NCBI RefSeq assembly: GCF_040610475.1
Contig: NZ_JBEXMJ010000002.1
Span: 217,541 to 281,540, forward strand
Direction: 5' to 3'
DNA length: 64,000 bases
Source of the DNA: Actinopolymorpha sp. NPDC004070
Lineage (GTDB): Bacteria > Actinomycetota > Actinomycetes > Propionibacteriales > Actinopolymorphaceae
The notes beneath the pieces were generated by a model that worked only from the letters and a program-made list of their open reading frames with translations, had not been told where the DNA came from and did no database searches. A program made the translations under genes and the position numbers. Within the stretch, counting starts at the first letter, position 1; each line of letters opens with the position of its first letter. Below, one piece after another: positions 43,856 through 53,414 of the stretch.

Positions 43856-44135
43856 TATCGACCCGACCACGCCCGCCCGCGGTCGGGGCGTGCGGACACG
43901 TCCACCGAAATGACGTAGCCCCGGCGACGTGATCGAGGATCAGCGGTCCACCGGGGCGGTTCGTCCGGGGACTTACCCCGTGTCGGGCCGGTTCACACCG
44001 ATAGAGTCGGTTCGCCGCAACTGGCGCGGATGGATCCGACCATCGGGGAGCGGCACCGGCCTTCGTGCCTGGACCGGCCTCGACCGCCTGGGGGCCTCGG
44101 TCCGCAGCATCCACCTGCGACCGAGGAGATCCGCG

Positions 44136-45131
44136 ATGCACCTGCGGTACGGCATGAACCCCCACCTACCTGCGTCCGTGACGCCCCTACGCCCCGGCGA
44201 GTGGCCACTCGAGGTGGTCAACGGCACGCCGTCGTACCTCAACCTGCTGGACGCCCTGGCCGGCTGGCGGCTGGTCGCGGAGGCCGCCGGCGTGTTCGGC
44301 CGGCCCGCCGCCGCGTCCGTCAAGCACCTGTCGCCGGCCGGTGCCGCCCTCGACGGTCCGGTGGACGAGGTGGCGGCGGCCACTTTCGGGCTGGGAAGCG
44401 CGGACGCGGCCGGGCTGAGTCCGGTCGCGCGGGCGTACGTTCGGGCGCGGGACACCGACCCGCAGTCGTCGTACGGCGACGTCGTCGCGGTGTCGGCGCC
44501 GGTCGACGTGACGCTGGCCCGGCTGTTGCGCCGCAAGGTGTCGGACGCGATCGTCGCTCCGGCGTACGAGCAAGGTGCGGTTGACATCCTGGCGGCCAAG
44601 AAGGGCGGACGTTTCCTCGTCCTGCGGACGGATCCTGCGTACGAACCGCCCGGGGAGGAGGTCCGGGAGGTGCACGGCCTGCGCCTGGTCCAGCCTGTCG
44701 ACAAGCTGCGATTGACACCTGAGCTGGTACGCGTGGACACGACAGGACGTCCGCTGCCGGCACGCGCCGTCGAGGACCTGCTCCTCGGCCAGGTCGTGCT
44801 CCGGCACACCCAGTCCAACTCGACCGTCTACGTCCGTGCGGGCATGACCCTCGGAGTGGGCGCCGGCCAGCAGTCCCGGATCGCCTGCACCCGGATCGCC
44901 GGCGCCAAGGCCGACGCCTGGTGGGAGCGCAGAAAGCAACGGCCCGGCGAGGTCGCGTTCGGGTCGGACGCGATGGTGAACTTCCGAGACAACGTGGACG
45001 AGGCCGCCCGGCACGGCGTGCGGTGGTTCGCCGAGCCGGGCGGTTCGATCCGCGACGACGAGGTGGCGCAGGCCTGCCGCGAGCACGGGATCGGCCTCGT
45101 CCGGACCGGGGTGCGCCTCTTCCGGCACTGA
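44136..45131 (+). CDS. AICAR transformylase-type protein lacking the IMP cyclohydrolase domain
   Basis: 331 residues. MHLRYGMNPHLPASVTPL, VNGTPSYLNLLDALAGWRLV, VKHLSPAGAAL, TLGVGAGQQSRIACTRIAGA and FGSDAMVNFRDNVDEAARHG are PurH transformylase motifs (the KH pair binds folate and AICAR). PurH normally is bifunctional (~520 residues) with an N-terminal cyclohydrolase; here only the transformylase half exists. GAGGAG lies ~8 nt before ATG 44136. It adds a formyl group to AICAR or a related aminoimidazole. Confidence 0.85.
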   Translation: MHLRYGMNPHLPASVTPLRPGEWPLEVVNGTPSYLNLLDALAGWRLVAEAAGVFGRPAAASVKHLSPAGAALDGPVDEVAAATFGLGSADAAGLSPVARAYVRARDTDPQSSYGDVVAVSAPVDVTLARLLRRKVSDAIVAPAYEQGAVDILAAKKGGRFLVLRTDPAYEPPGEEVREVHGLRLVQPVDKLRLTPELVRVDTTGRPLPARAVEDLLLGQVVLRHTQSNSTVYVRAGMTLGVGAGQQSRIACTRIAGAKADAWWERRKQRPGEVAFGSDAMVNFRDNVDEAARHGVRWFAEPGGSIRDDEVAQACREHGIGLVRTGVRLFRH

Positions 45132-45314
45132 AGCAGGCCCGGATCAGGTGCGGGCGAGAACGGGAGCGCCGTCAGCGCGCCGGCGAGCTCGCCCGGATGA
45201 TCCGACGCTCGCCGAGCCGGACCGCTGACCCGGTGGCCCGACGGGCTCCGACACCAGGTCGACGGCGCGGGATCACGCGGATGTCGGTGGTCCCTGCCAT
45301 GGTGTTCTCGTGCC

Positions 45315-45347
45315 GGCACCGCGGCGACCCACGCCCGCCGCGGTGCC
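45315..45347. terminator. 12-bp perfect hairpin between convergent genes
   Basis: GGCACCGCGGCG (45315-45326) and CGCCGCGGTGCC (45336-45347) form a perfect 12-bp stem with a 9-nt loop. It lies in the 290-bp gap between the AICAR-transformylase gene (plus) and pheA (minus), where a shared terminator is expected. The rest of the gap shows no supported gene. Confidence 0.65.
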
Positions 45348-45421
45348 AGAGCACGAGCACACAGCACAGCACCGCGGAACCCCAGGGGCCGGTCTCGCGC
45401 GCTGCGGCTATAGGGCGTGTC

Positions 45422-46360
45422 CTAGCCGCGGCCTTCGCGCACCCGCGCCAGCCAGTCCGCCGCGTCGCGGAAGTCGGCGTCGGCGGTGCCGCTGCGCAGG
45501 TGGATCCGGGCGCCGTCCGCGCGCGGGTACGAGCCGAGGAAGCGCACCTCCGCACACACCCGGCGCAAGCCCATCAGGGCCTCGCCGACCCGCGCCTCGG
45601 CGACGTGTCCCTCGCAGTCGATGGAGAAGTTGTACCGGCCGATGCCGTCCCCGGTCGGCCGGGACTCGATCCGGGTGAGGTTGACCCCGCGTACGGCGAA
45701 CTCGTCCAGGATCTCCAGCAACGCCCCCGGGTGGTCGTCGCGGATGAACGCCACCAGGGACGTCTTGTCGGCGCCGGTCACCGGCCCCGGCGCGGCCGGC
45801 CGGGTGGCCAGCACGAACCTCGTCACCGCGTCGGCGTTGTCCTCGATCTCGTTCGCCAGCACCTCGAGCCGGTACCGCTCACCGGCGATCCGGGGTGCCA
45901 CCGCCGCGTCGAACTCCGAGCCGTCCTCCGCGACGGCGGCGGCAGCGGCAGCGGTGGAGGAGGCCAGCGTCACCTCCGCCTGCGGAAGGTTGTCCGCCAG
46001 CCAGCGCCTGCACTGCGCGGCGGCGTGCGGGTGGGTGCTGATCCGCTTGCAGTCGGCCAGTTGCGTGCCGGGGCGGGCCAGCAGCGCGAACGACACCGGC
46101 AGCAGGATCTCCCGGGTGATCGCCAGGTGACCACCGGCGAGTTCGTCGAGGGTGACGGGGACGCCGCCCTCGACGGAGTTCTCGATGGGTACCACCGCAC
46201 CGTCGGCCGCGCCGGAGCGTACGGCGTCCAGGGCGGCGGGGACCGTCGCGCAGGGTTCGGGATCGATCCGGTCGATGTGGGGCAGGGTGCGCAGGGCCGC
46301 CTCGGTGAAGGTCCCGGCGGGACCGAGATAGGCGTACCGGACACGTGCGGCTTCGGTCAC
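45422..46360 (-). CDS. pheA: Prephenate dehydratase
   Basis: 312 residues. YAYLGPAGTFTEAALRTLP, VVPIENSVEGGVPVTLDEL and NADAVTRFVLATRP (TRF motif) belong to the catalytic domain. The C-terminal ACT domain has KTSLVAFIRDDHPGALLEIL and LTRIESRPTGDGIGRYNFSI, the phenylalanine-binding ESRP. It converts prephenate to phenylpyruvate for phenylalanine synthesis, with feedback inhibition by Phe. Start GTG at 46360. No fused chorismate mutase, as usual in actinobacteria. Confidence 0.95.
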   Translation of the reverse strand: MTEAARVRYAYLGPAGTFTEAALRTLPHIDRIDPEPCATVPAALDAVRSGAADGAVVPIENSVEGGVPVTLDELAGGHLAITREILLPVSFALLARPGTQLADCKRISTHPHAAAQCRRWLADNLPQAEVTLASSTAAAAAAVAEDGSEFDAAVAPRIAGERYRLEVLANEIEDNADAVTRFVLATRPAAPGPVTGADKTSLVAFIRDDHPGALLEILDEFAVRGVNLTRIESRPTGDGIGRYNFSIDCEGHVAEARVGEALMGLRRVCAEVRFLGSYPRADGARIHLRSGTADADFRDAADWLARVREGRG

Positions 46361-46430
46361 GCTCCGAGAGTAGACCGGCAGGACCGGCCGCCCGCGCCAG
46401 GCCCGGCTCAGGTCTTCGGCCCCGAGGGCC

Positions 46431-47192
46431 TCACGAGCCGGAGGGCTCGACCCTTCCGGCGACCCCGTCCAGGATGAGCTCGAGCCCGAACGCGAAGTCG
46501 GCGTCGTCCGCGGCCGCGTCGGGGGTGTCCGGCGCCGGAGTCTCGAACAGTCCCGACGCGAACAGCCGGGCCATCTGTGGAAACCGCCCCGGCTCGACGA
46601 GGCGTTCCAGCGCCCGGCCGTACGCCCGCTCGGCCTCGACCTGCCCCAGCCCCTCGGGCCTGCTCTCGGCGAACTCACCTGACCTGCGTACCGACTGCGC
46701 GACGTAATCGCTGATCAGCGACAGGATGCCCACCTTGGGCCCCCAGTCCAGGCTGGTGCCGGACACCGCGGTCAGCGCGGCCTCCATCCAGGCGATCTGG
46801 TGCGGTCCCGCGGGCGGTCCGGTGGCCGGTATCCGGGTCAGCCACGGCCGACGCCGGAACACCGAGCGCTGCGCGAACGCCCACGTACGCAGCCCTGCCC
46901 GCCAGTCCTGCGGGTCGATCGGCGGCGGCGAACCCAGGGCCGAGTCGGCCATCAGGGCGAGCAGTTCGTCCTTGGACCCGACGTGCCGGTAGAGCGACAT
47001 CCCCGTGAAGCCGAGCTTCTTGCCGACCCGGGGAAGGGTCACGCCGGCCAGGCCCTCACGGTCGGCGATCTCCACCGCCGCGGCGACCACCTGGTCGACG
47101 TCGAGAGCGGCGGGCCGCCCGAGCCGGGAGGGCTCGGGGATTCGCCACAGCCGGCGCAGCGGCGCCGGCACGTGGTCGTCGTCGCTGCTCAT
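46431..47192 (-). CDS. TetR-family transcriptional regulator (TetR_C class)
   Basis: 253 residues. An N-terminal HTH (AAVEIADREGLAGVTLPRVG, then KKLGFTGMSLYRHVGSKDEL) is followed by a ~170-residue TetR_C ligand domain. It is divergent from a DUF418 membrane protein gene with a palindromic site between them, so it probably represses that gene and itself. Confidence 0.9.
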   Translation of the reverse strand: MSSDDDHVPAPLRRLWRIPEPSRLGRPAALDVDQVVAAAVEIADREGLAGVTLPRVGKKLGFTGMSLYRHVGSKDELLALMADSALGSPPPIDPQDWRAGLRTWAFAQRSVFRRRPWLTRIPATGPPAGPHQIAWMEAALTAVSGTSLDWGPKVGILSLISDYVAQSVRRSGEFAESRPEGLGQVEAERAYGRALERLVEPGRFPQMARLFASGLFETPAPDTPDAAADDADFAFGLELILDGVAGRVEPSGS

Positions 47193-47268
47193 GACCCCCT
47201 CGTTCCCGCCCGCGAATGTGCCGGAATGTAACCGTCATCCTGCCAGACAGAGTTAGTTTCCCTCTGAT

Positions 47269-47285
47269 AGTTTGTTGATCAAACT
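47269..47285. promoter_or_regulatory. TetR operator candidate AGTTTG-N5-CAAACT
   Basis: The 17-bp inverted repeat with 6-bp arms encloses TTGATCAA (47275-47282). It lies between the divergent TetR and DUF418 genes in a local AT-rich patch, the typical place for autoregulation. Confidence 0.6.
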
Positions 47286-47310
47286 TAGTCGGCATCCGCT
47301 GAACCCGACC

Positions 47311-48540
47311 ATGGGGGACACCATCAACGTCGACGTCGCACCCTCGACCCGAAGAGGGCCGGTCCGGCCCGCCGAACGCGCCCTCGCGCCCGACCTCGCG
47401 CGGGGAGCGATGCTGCTGATCATCGCCGTGGCCAACGTCGCGGGAGTCGTCTTCGCCGGCGAGCCCGGCCTGGACACCACACCGCACGGCGCCGAGCGCA
47501 TCCTCAACTTCTGGCTCTTCGACCTCGTGCACGCCCGCGGCTATCCCGTCTTCGCGGTGATGTTCGGCTACGGGATCGTCCAGCTCGCCCGGCGCCAGGA
47601 AGCCGCGGGCGCCACACCCCGGTCCGTCCGCTCGGTGCTGCTGCGCCGCAACGCCTGGCTCGTCGTCTTCGGGCTCGCGCACGCCGCCCTGCTGTACTAC
47701 GGCGACTTCCTCGGCGCCTACGGCATCGTCGGGATCGTGATGACGCTGGTGCTGTTGCGCCGCGGCGACCGCTTCCACCGGATCGTGCTCGCGATCTGGG
47801 CGCTCACCCTGGTGGAGGTCACGGTCTTCGCGGTGCTGGTGGTGAGCCGCCTCACCGGAGGTGCGAGCGGCTCCGCGGGCCTCCCGCCCAAGCACATCGA
47901 CTCACTCGCCGCGGCGAGTTACCCGGCGTCCGTGCTGGACCGCCTCGGCGAGTGGCCCGCGCACACGCTGACCGTGCTGCCGTTCATCGTCATCACCTGG
48001 CTGGGAATGTGGGCCGCGCGCCGCCGCGTCCTCGAGGAGCCCGCCCGGCACCGGACCCTGCTCGGGTGGACCGCCTTCGCCGGACTGGGGATCGCCGTCG
48101 CCGGGGGCCTGCCCGCCGCGCTGGTCTCCGCCGGCTGGCTGCACGCCGACGAGTCGGTCGCAGCCCTGGCGCTCACCCTGCACGGCGCCAGCGGCATGTT
48201 CGCCGGGCCGGGTTACGTGGCGCTGTTCGGGCTGATCGCCGCGCGCGTGGCCACGACCACCGGGCCCGGACCGGTCGTCGGCGCCCTCTCCGCCCTGGGC
48301 CGGCGCTCGCTGTCGGGATACCTCACCCAGTCGGTGGCCTGGCTCGTCCTGCTGGCTCCGTTCACGATCGCCCTGGGCGGCCGGTTCGGCAGCCCCACCG
48401 TCACCGGCCTGGTGGTCGCGGTCGCCGTCTGGCTCGGGACCGTCGTGGCCGCGGACCGGCTCGACCGCCGCGGCCGTCCGGGGCCGGCGGAGTTCGTGCT
48501 CCGCAGGCTGACGTACGGACCTCGCGACGGCCGGCCGTAG
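47311..48540 (+). CDS. DUF418 multi-pass membrane protein
   Basis: 409 residues, about 8-10 hydrophobic segments. PDLARGAMLLIIAVANVAGV at the N-terminus and the C-terminal DUF418 pattern (LGRRSLSGYLTQSVAWLVLL) are clear. DUF418 proteins are often repressed by an adjacent TetR gene and may act as efflux or stress membrane proteins, but their substrate is unknown. ATG 47311 is preferred over the upstream TTG at 47272, which falls inside the operator. Confidence 0.85.
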   Translation: MGDTINVDVAPSTRRGPVRPAERALAPDLARGAMLLIIAVANVAGVVFAGEPGLDTTPHGAERILNFWLFDLVHARGYPVFAVMFGYGIVQLARRQEAAGATPRSVRSVLLRRNAWLVVFGLAHAALLYYGDFLGAYGIVGIVMTLVLLRRGDRFHRIVLAIWALTLVEVTVFAVLVVSRLTGGASGSAGLPPKHIDSLAAASYPASVLDRLGEWPAHTLTVLPFIVITWLGMWAARRRVLEEPARHRTLLGWTAFAGLGIAVAGGLPAALVSAGWLHADESVAALALTLHGASGMFAGPGYVALFGLIAARVATTTGPGPVVGALSALGRRSLSGYLTQSVAWLVLLAPFTIALGGRFGSPTVTGLVVAVAVWLGTVVAADRLDRRGRPGPAEFVLRRLTYGPRDGRP

Positions 48541-48661
48541 GCCATCCGGAGGGGACCGGCGAGCGACAGAGGTGGCGGGCTGTGACAGCGGTTGGATTGG
48601 TCTGGAATCGCCAGCGGCATTCGGCTCAGCCACCCGGTCCGCATGCTCCTACGGTGAACGC

Positions 48662-49732
48662 ATGACGAACCAGCAGACCGGTTCTCTCAAGCAGACCGGC
48701 ACCTTCCAGCGGACCGGCAACTCCCCCACCACCAGCCCCTCCCTCGCCCGGCGGCTCGGCCGTACCGACATCGAACCCAGCGCCCTCGGCCTGGGCTGCT
48801 GGGCGATCGGCGGGCCGTTCACGATGTTCGGCCAGCCCGACGGCTGGGGGGAGGTGGACGACGAGGAGTCGGTGCGCGCGATCCGGCGCGCGCTCGACTT
48901 CGGCGTGACCTTCTTCGACACCGCCGACGCGTACGGCACCGGGCACAGCGAACGCGTGCTCGGCCGGGCGCTCGGCGCCGACCGGGAGCGGGTCGCGGTG
49001 GCCACGAAGTTCGGCTACACCTACGACGAGGAACGCCGCGACCTGACCGGCAGCGACACCTCACCGGCGTACGTCCGGCGCGCCTGCGAGGCTTCGCTGC
49101 GGCGCCTGGGCACCGACTACATCGACCTGTACCAGCTCCACGTCGGCGACCTGCCGGCGAGCGAGGCGCTCGGAGTCATGGAGACGCTGGAGGACCTCGT
49201 GGCCGCCGGCACCATCCGGGCGTACGGCTGGAGCACCGACGACCCCGAACGCGCGGAGTTCTTCGCTTCCGGCACCCACTGCGCGGCGGTCATGCACGAC
49301 CTCAACCTGTTCCGCCCGGCCACCGAACTGCTCGCCACCTGCGCCCGGCACGACCTGACCAGCATCAACCGGACACCGCTGGCGATGGGCCTGCTCACCG
49401 GGAAGTACGGCCGGGGTTCCCAGCTTCCGGCCGACGACGTACGCACGGTCGCGACCTGGCAGCCGTGGTTCGACCGGGGCCGGCCCTCGCCCCCGCTGCT
49501 GACGAAGCTGGACGGCGTACGCGAGATCCTGCGCAGCGGCGGCCGGACGCTCGCCCAGGGCGCCCTGGCCTGGATCTGGGGCAGCAGCGACCGGACGATC
49601 CCGATCCCCGGCTTCCGCTCGGTCGCCCAGGTGGAGGACAACGCGGGCGCGCTGGCGCACGGTCCGCTCACCCCGTCGCAGGTCGCCGAGGTGAACGCCC
49701 TGCTACGCGGTCCCGACGACGCGACAGCGTGA
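48662..49732 (+). CDS. Aldo/keto reductase
   Basis: 356 residues. The first ~30 residues are a Thr/Gln-rich tail; the barrel then starts (GRTDIEPSALGLGCWAIGGP). FFDTADAYGTGHSERVLGRA (Asp, Tyr), VATKFGY (Lys) and LYQLHVGDLP (His) give the catalytic tetrad. The NADPH site lies in IPIPGFRSVAQVEDNAGAL. Substrate unknown. Divergent from no gene; it converges on the RpiB-family gene. Confidence 0.9.
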   Translation: MTNQQTGSLKQTGTFQRTGNSPTTSPSLARRLGRTDIEPSALGLGCWAIGGPFTMFGQPDGWGEVDDEESVRAIRRALDFGVTFFDTADAYGTGHSERVLGRALGADRERVAVATKFGYTYDEERRDLTGSDTSPAYVRRACEASLRRLGTDYIDLYQLHVGDLPASEALGVMETLEDLVAAGTIRAYGWSTDDPERAEFFASGTHCAAVMHDLNLFRPATELLATCARHDLTSINRTPLAMGLLTGKYGRGSQLPADDVRTVATWQPWFDRGRPSPPLLTKLDGVREILRSGGRTLAQGALAWIWGSSDRTIPIPGFRSVAQVEDNAGALAHGPLTPSQVAEVNALLRGPDDATA

Positions 49733-49776
49733 CTTTGCGGTTGGAGTCGGGGCCGGAGTCGGAGTCGGGGCTGACG

Positions 49777-50229
49777 TCAGGCGCCCGCGATGGCGTCGAC
49801 GTGGGCGACGTTGGCCCGGTCGTCGGCCTCCTCGCTCGGCTCTCCCTCGAACCACGCGTCCAGGATCTCGGCCAGCAGCGGCTCGGAGACCACCCGCAGG
49901 CTGAGCGCGAGGGCGTTCGCGTCGTTCCAGCGCCGGGCCCCGGTGGCGGTGTAGGCGTCGGCGCACAACGCGGCCCGCACCCCGGGCACCTTGTTGGCCG
50001 CGATCGAGGCGCCGGTGCCGGTCCAGCAGCACACCACGGCCTGGTCGGCGCGGCCCTCGGCGACGTCGCGGGCCGCCGCCTCGCTGGCCCAGGCCCAGTC
50101 GTCACGGTCGCCGTCGTCGCCGGGGTTGAGCGCGCCGTGGGCCAGCACGTCGTGGCCGCGGCGGCGAAGGTCGGCGACCAGTGCGTCGGCGACGCCGGCC
50201 GCCATGTCGGAGGACACCGATATGCGCAT
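49777..50229 (-). CDS. RpiB/LacA/LacB-family sugar-phosphate isomerase
   Basis: 150 residues. MRISVSSDMAAGVADALVAD, VVCCWTGTGASIAANKVPGV (usual Cys/TG loop) and NDANALALSLRVVSEPLLAE follow the RpiB fold. Known members isomerise ribose-5-phosphate, galactose-6-phosphate or erythrulose-4-phosphate. It lies 148 bp downstream of gnd on the same strand, so a role near the pentose phosphate pathway is reasonable. Confidence 0.85.
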   Translation of the reverse strand: MRISVSSDMAAGVADALVADLRRRGHDVLAHGALNPGDDGDRDDWAWASEAAARDVAEGRADQAVVCCWTGTGASIAANKVPGVRAALCADAYTATGARRWNDANALALSLRVVSEPLLAEILDAWFEGEPSEEADDRANVAHVDAIAGA

Positions 50230-50377
50230 GTCAGTGAACGTACTCCGGACGACTCCGGAAACGACACGTCGGTGGGTCCCGGGGAAGCCCGGAACCCACC
50301 GACATGTACGCCGAACGGCGGAACGGATTCAGGCCGCTCGTTCCACGTGGAACGAGAGCTCGATCAGGCGCAGGCGA

Positions 50378-51910
50378 TCAGACCTCGGTCTCGGACCGGT
50401 CGCCCGACCACTCGAGGTGGAACGAGCCCTCGGCGTCGGTCCGGCGGTAGGTGTGCGCACCGAACAGGTCGCGCAGCCCCTGCAGCAGCGCTGCCGGCAG
50501 CCGGTCGCGGCGCAGCGCGTCGAAGTAGGACAGCGCGGCACCGAACCCGGGCACCGGGACACCCGCGGCGGCCGCGGTCGCGACCACCCGGCGCCAGGCC
50601 TCCTGGCCCTCGTTGACCGTACGGGCGAAGTACGGGTCGACCAGCAGCGACGGCAGGTCCGGCGTCTTCTCGTACGCCTCGCGGATCCGGTCCAGGAACC
50701 GTGCCCGGATGATGCAGCCGCCGCGCCAGATGGTGGCCATCGCGCCGAGGTCGATGTTCCAGTCGTACGCCTCGGCACCGGCCCGGATCATGTCGAAGCC
50801 CTGCGCGTAGGCGACCACCTTCGACGCGTACAGCGCGCGGCGCACGTCCTCGACGAACTGGTCGGGGTTGTCGACCGTCTCGCCGGCCGCCTTCTGCGAC
50901 GGCCCTTCGAGGACGCCACGGGCAGCGTCGCGCTGCTCGGCGTGGCCGGACACCGAGCGCGCGAAGACCGCCTCGGCGATGCCGGACACGGGGGTGCCGA
51001 GGTCGAGCGCGATCTGCACCGTCCAGCGGCCGGTGCCCTTCTGCTCGGTCTGGTCGAGCACCTTGTCGATGAACGAGCCATCGCCACCACGCGGGTCCTT
51101 CGCGGCGAGGACGTCGGCGGTGATCTCGATCAGGAACGACTCCAGGTCGCCGGTGTTCCACGTCCGGAAGATCTCGGCGAGCTCGTCGGGCGTCTTGTCC
51201 AGGACGGTACGCAGCAAGTCGTACGACTCGCCGATCAGCTGCATGTCGGCGTACTCGATGCCGTTGTGCACCATCTTCACGAAGTGCCCGGCGCCGTCGG
51301 CGCCGACGTGGGTGCAGCACGGCGTGCCGTCGACGTGGGCGGAGATCGACTCCAGGATCGGTCCGAGCGTCTTGTAGGCCTCGGCGGTGCCGCCGGGCAT
51401 GATGCTCGGGCCGTTCAGCGCGCCCTCCTCGCCGCCGGAGATACCGGTGCCGACGAAGTGCAGGCCGCGTTCGCGCAGCGCCGACTCGCGCCGCCGGGTG
51501 TCGATGAAGTGGGCGTTGCCGCCGTCGACCAGGATGTCGCCCGGCTCCAGCAGCTCCGCCAGTTGGTCGATGACCTCGTCGGTGCCGGCGCCGGCCTGCA
51601 CCATCACGATGACCTTGCGCGGACGCTTGAGGTTGCGGACCACGTCGGCGAGCGACTCACAGGCGATGAAGTTGCCCTCGTCGGCGTACTCCGCGATCAG
51701 GGAGTCGGTGCGCTTGCGAGTGCGGTTGTGCACCGCGACCGTGTGGCCGTTCCGCGCGAGGTTGCGGGCCAGGTTGCGCCCCATGGTGGCCAGGCCGGTC
51801 ACCGCGATGTCGGCCTTGTCCGGCGTTTCAGGCGTCTGCACGGACGCCTCCTTCTCGGACGGCTCCGGCTTCGCGGCTGTGCCGCCGGGCTCGGTCGTCG
51901 TTTCGGTCAT
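50378..51910 (-). CDS. gnd: 6-phosphogluconate dehydrogenase (decarboxylating)
   Basis: 510 residues. After a ~30-residue acidic N-terminal extension comes IAVTGLATMGRNLARNLARN (GxAxMGxN NADP site), then GTGISGGEEGALNGPSIMPG, KMVHNGIEYADMQLIGESYD (Lys and HNGIEY) and DQTEQKGTGRWT. It oxidises 6-phosphogluconate to ribulose-5-phosphate and CO2 with NADP+. ATG 51910 overlaps the anmK stop by 4 bp. Confidence 0.95.
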   Translation of the reverse strand: MTETTTEPGGTAAKPEPSEKEASVQTPETPDKADIAVTGLATMGRNLARNLARNGHTVAVHNRTRKRTDSLIAEYADEGNFIACESLADVVRNLKRPRKVIVMVQAGAGTDEVIDQLAELLEPGDILVDGGNAHFIDTRRRESALRERGLHFVGTGISGGEEGALNGPSIMPGGTAEAYKTLGPILESISAHVDGTPCCTHVGADGAGHFVKMVHNGIEYADMQLIGESYDLLRTVLDKTPDELAEIFRTWNTGDLESFLIEITADVLAAKDPRGGDGSFIDKVLDQTEQKGTGRWTVQIALDLGTPVSGIAEAVFARSVSGHAEQRDAARGVLEGPSQKAAGETVDNPDQFVEDVRRALYASKVVAYAQGFDMIRAGAEAYDWNIDLGAMATIWRGGCIIRARFLDRIREAYEKTPDLPSLLVDPYFARTVNEGQEAWRRVVATAAAAGVPVPGFGAALSYFDALRRDRLPAALLQGLRDLFGAHTYRRTDAEGSFHLEWSGDRSETEV

Positions 51911-53100
51911 GCCTTCGATCCTCTCGCTACGGGCGGCTCGATCCGCAGTCGGGTCGGTACCACGCCGGGTGGTTCGGGGAGTCGGAGCGGGTTGTGACCG
52001 GGAGTGATGCTCCCGAGGACGGTCGCCGCGTCCGCACCGGTGCAGGCCGGGACCGTTCCGGTCACCCCGTGGAAGGTGAGGAAGCCCAACAGGGCGAAGG
52101 CATAGGCCTCCTTCGCGTCCGACGGGAGTCCCAGGTCGTCGATCGGCCGGATCCGCACCGCGGCGCCGGTCAGTTCCCGGATCCGACGCATCAGCCACGT
52201 GTTCCGGACCCCGCCGCCCGACACGACCAGCTCACCGATCCGGTGGGTGGCGCACTCGGTCGCCACCAGCCGGGCGGTCAGCTCGGTGACCGTGGCCACG
52301 ACGTCGTCCGACGGCAGGTCGGGGACGCCGAGCAGCGCGGCGTCGAGGTAGCCGCCGTGGAACAGTTCCTTGCCGGTCGACTTGGGCGGCGTACGGCGGA
52401 AGTACGGCTCGTCCAGCAGCGCGGCGAGCAGCTTCTCGCTCACCGAACCGGACGCCGCGATCTGCCCGTCGACGTCGTACGGCTGGTCGAAGTAGCGCCG
52501 GCAGGCGAGGTCGACGAGCGCGTTGGCCGGCCCTAGGTCGTACGCCAGGACACCGCCGTCGGGCCGGACCAGCGTCAGGTTGGCGATCCCGCCGAGGTTG
52601 AGAGCCGCGCACGCCGTCGGCCCCGGCGGCAGCAGCAGGACGTCGAGGATGCTCACCAGCGGCGCGCCCTGCCCGCCCCGGGTGATGTCGCGACTGCGCA
52701 GGTCGGAGACGACGGGAACGCCGGTGCGTTCGGCGATCCAGGCGGGCCGGCCGAGTTGCAGGGTGCCGCGGGCCCGGCCGTCGTCGATCCAGTGGAACAG
52801 CGTCTGGCCGTGGGACACGACCAGGTCGGCCCGGCCACCGGCCAGCTCCTCCACGCCGCGGGCGGCCGCCTCGCCGAACGCCTGGCCGAGCACGGTGTCC
52901 AGCCGGCACACGTCCGCCATCGAGGTCGGCGCGGGCGGCAGGGTGGCGCCGATCAGCTCGCGGATGTCGGGGTCCAGGGGGTGGGCCAGCGCGCCGAGGG
53001 GGCGGAGCACGATCGTGGTCCCGTCGAAGGCGAGGTCCGCGGCCGCCACGTCGATTCCGTCGTACGACGTACCGGACATCAGGCCGACCACCCGGGTCAC
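51907..53100 (-). CDS. anmK: Anhydro-N-acetylmuramic acid kinase
   Basis: 397 residues. VVGLMSGTSYDGIDVAAADL (phosphate loop), VVSHGQTLFHWIDDGRARGT, LNLGGIANLTLV and VVSGGGVRNTWLMRRI are AnmK hallmarks. It phosphorylates 1,6-anhydro-MurNAc during cell-wall recycling. GTG 53100 opens the conserved domain; longer frames upstream add only low-complexity sequence. Coupled to gnd by an ATGA overlap. Confidence 0.95.
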   Translation of the reverse strand: MTRVVGLMSGTSYDGIDVAAADLAFDGTTIVLRPLGALAHPLDPDIRELIGATLPPAPTSMADVCRLDTVLGQAFGEAAARGVEELAGGRADLVVSHGQTLFHWIDDGRARGTLQLGRPAWIAERTGVPVVSDLRSRDITRGGQGAPLVSILDVLLLPPGPTACAALNLGGIANLTLVRPDGGVLAYDLGPANALVDLACRRYFDQPYDVDGQIAASGSVSEKLLAALLDEPYFRRTPPKSTGKELFHGGYLDAALLGVPDLPSDDVVATVTELTARLVATECATHRIGELVVSGGGVRNTWLMRRIRELTGAAVRIRPIDDLGLPSDAKEAYAFALLGFLTFHGVTGTVPACTGADAATVLGSITPGHNPLRLPEPPGVVPTRLRIEPPVARGSKA

Positions 53101-53336
53101 CGGTCCCGCGCCCCGCCCCGCGCCGGGGGTCCGGGGGTCGCGCCCTGACTCCGTCTGCACCCGCGTCCGCCTCCCGCCGTGCGTAGCCCGGTCCGCTCTG
53201 TCGGCACTCTGCCGGCAGTCTGTCGGCTCGCAGACTACGGCGACCAGCGCCAGTGGCTCGCCCGGCGGGCGGAAGCGGCTGGAAGCGGCCACCGACGGCT
53301 GCTGTCCACGTCGGCGGCGGCCCTATGATTCACCTT

Positions 53337-53350
53337 GACTTATATAAGTC
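53337..53350. promoter_or_regulatory. Perfect palindrome GACTTATATAAGTC, ArsR-type operator
   Basis: A 14-bp perfect palindrome in an unusually AT-rich patch, 178 bp before the ArsR gene start. ArsR/SmtB repressors bind such AT-rich inverted repeats over promoters. Confidence 0.5.
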
Positions 53351-53414
53351 GATCGCAAATGATGACGGCGTTGCCCCGGCGATCCCGCGGGGCCGAGGAC
53401 GGAGGCCGCCAGTC

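Noticed and set aside
45172..45300. 43-residue minus-strand frame with ATG between pheA and the AICAR gene
   Set aside because: Arg-rich, weak ribosome site, and it does not include the terminator hairpin region; no support beyond an open frame.
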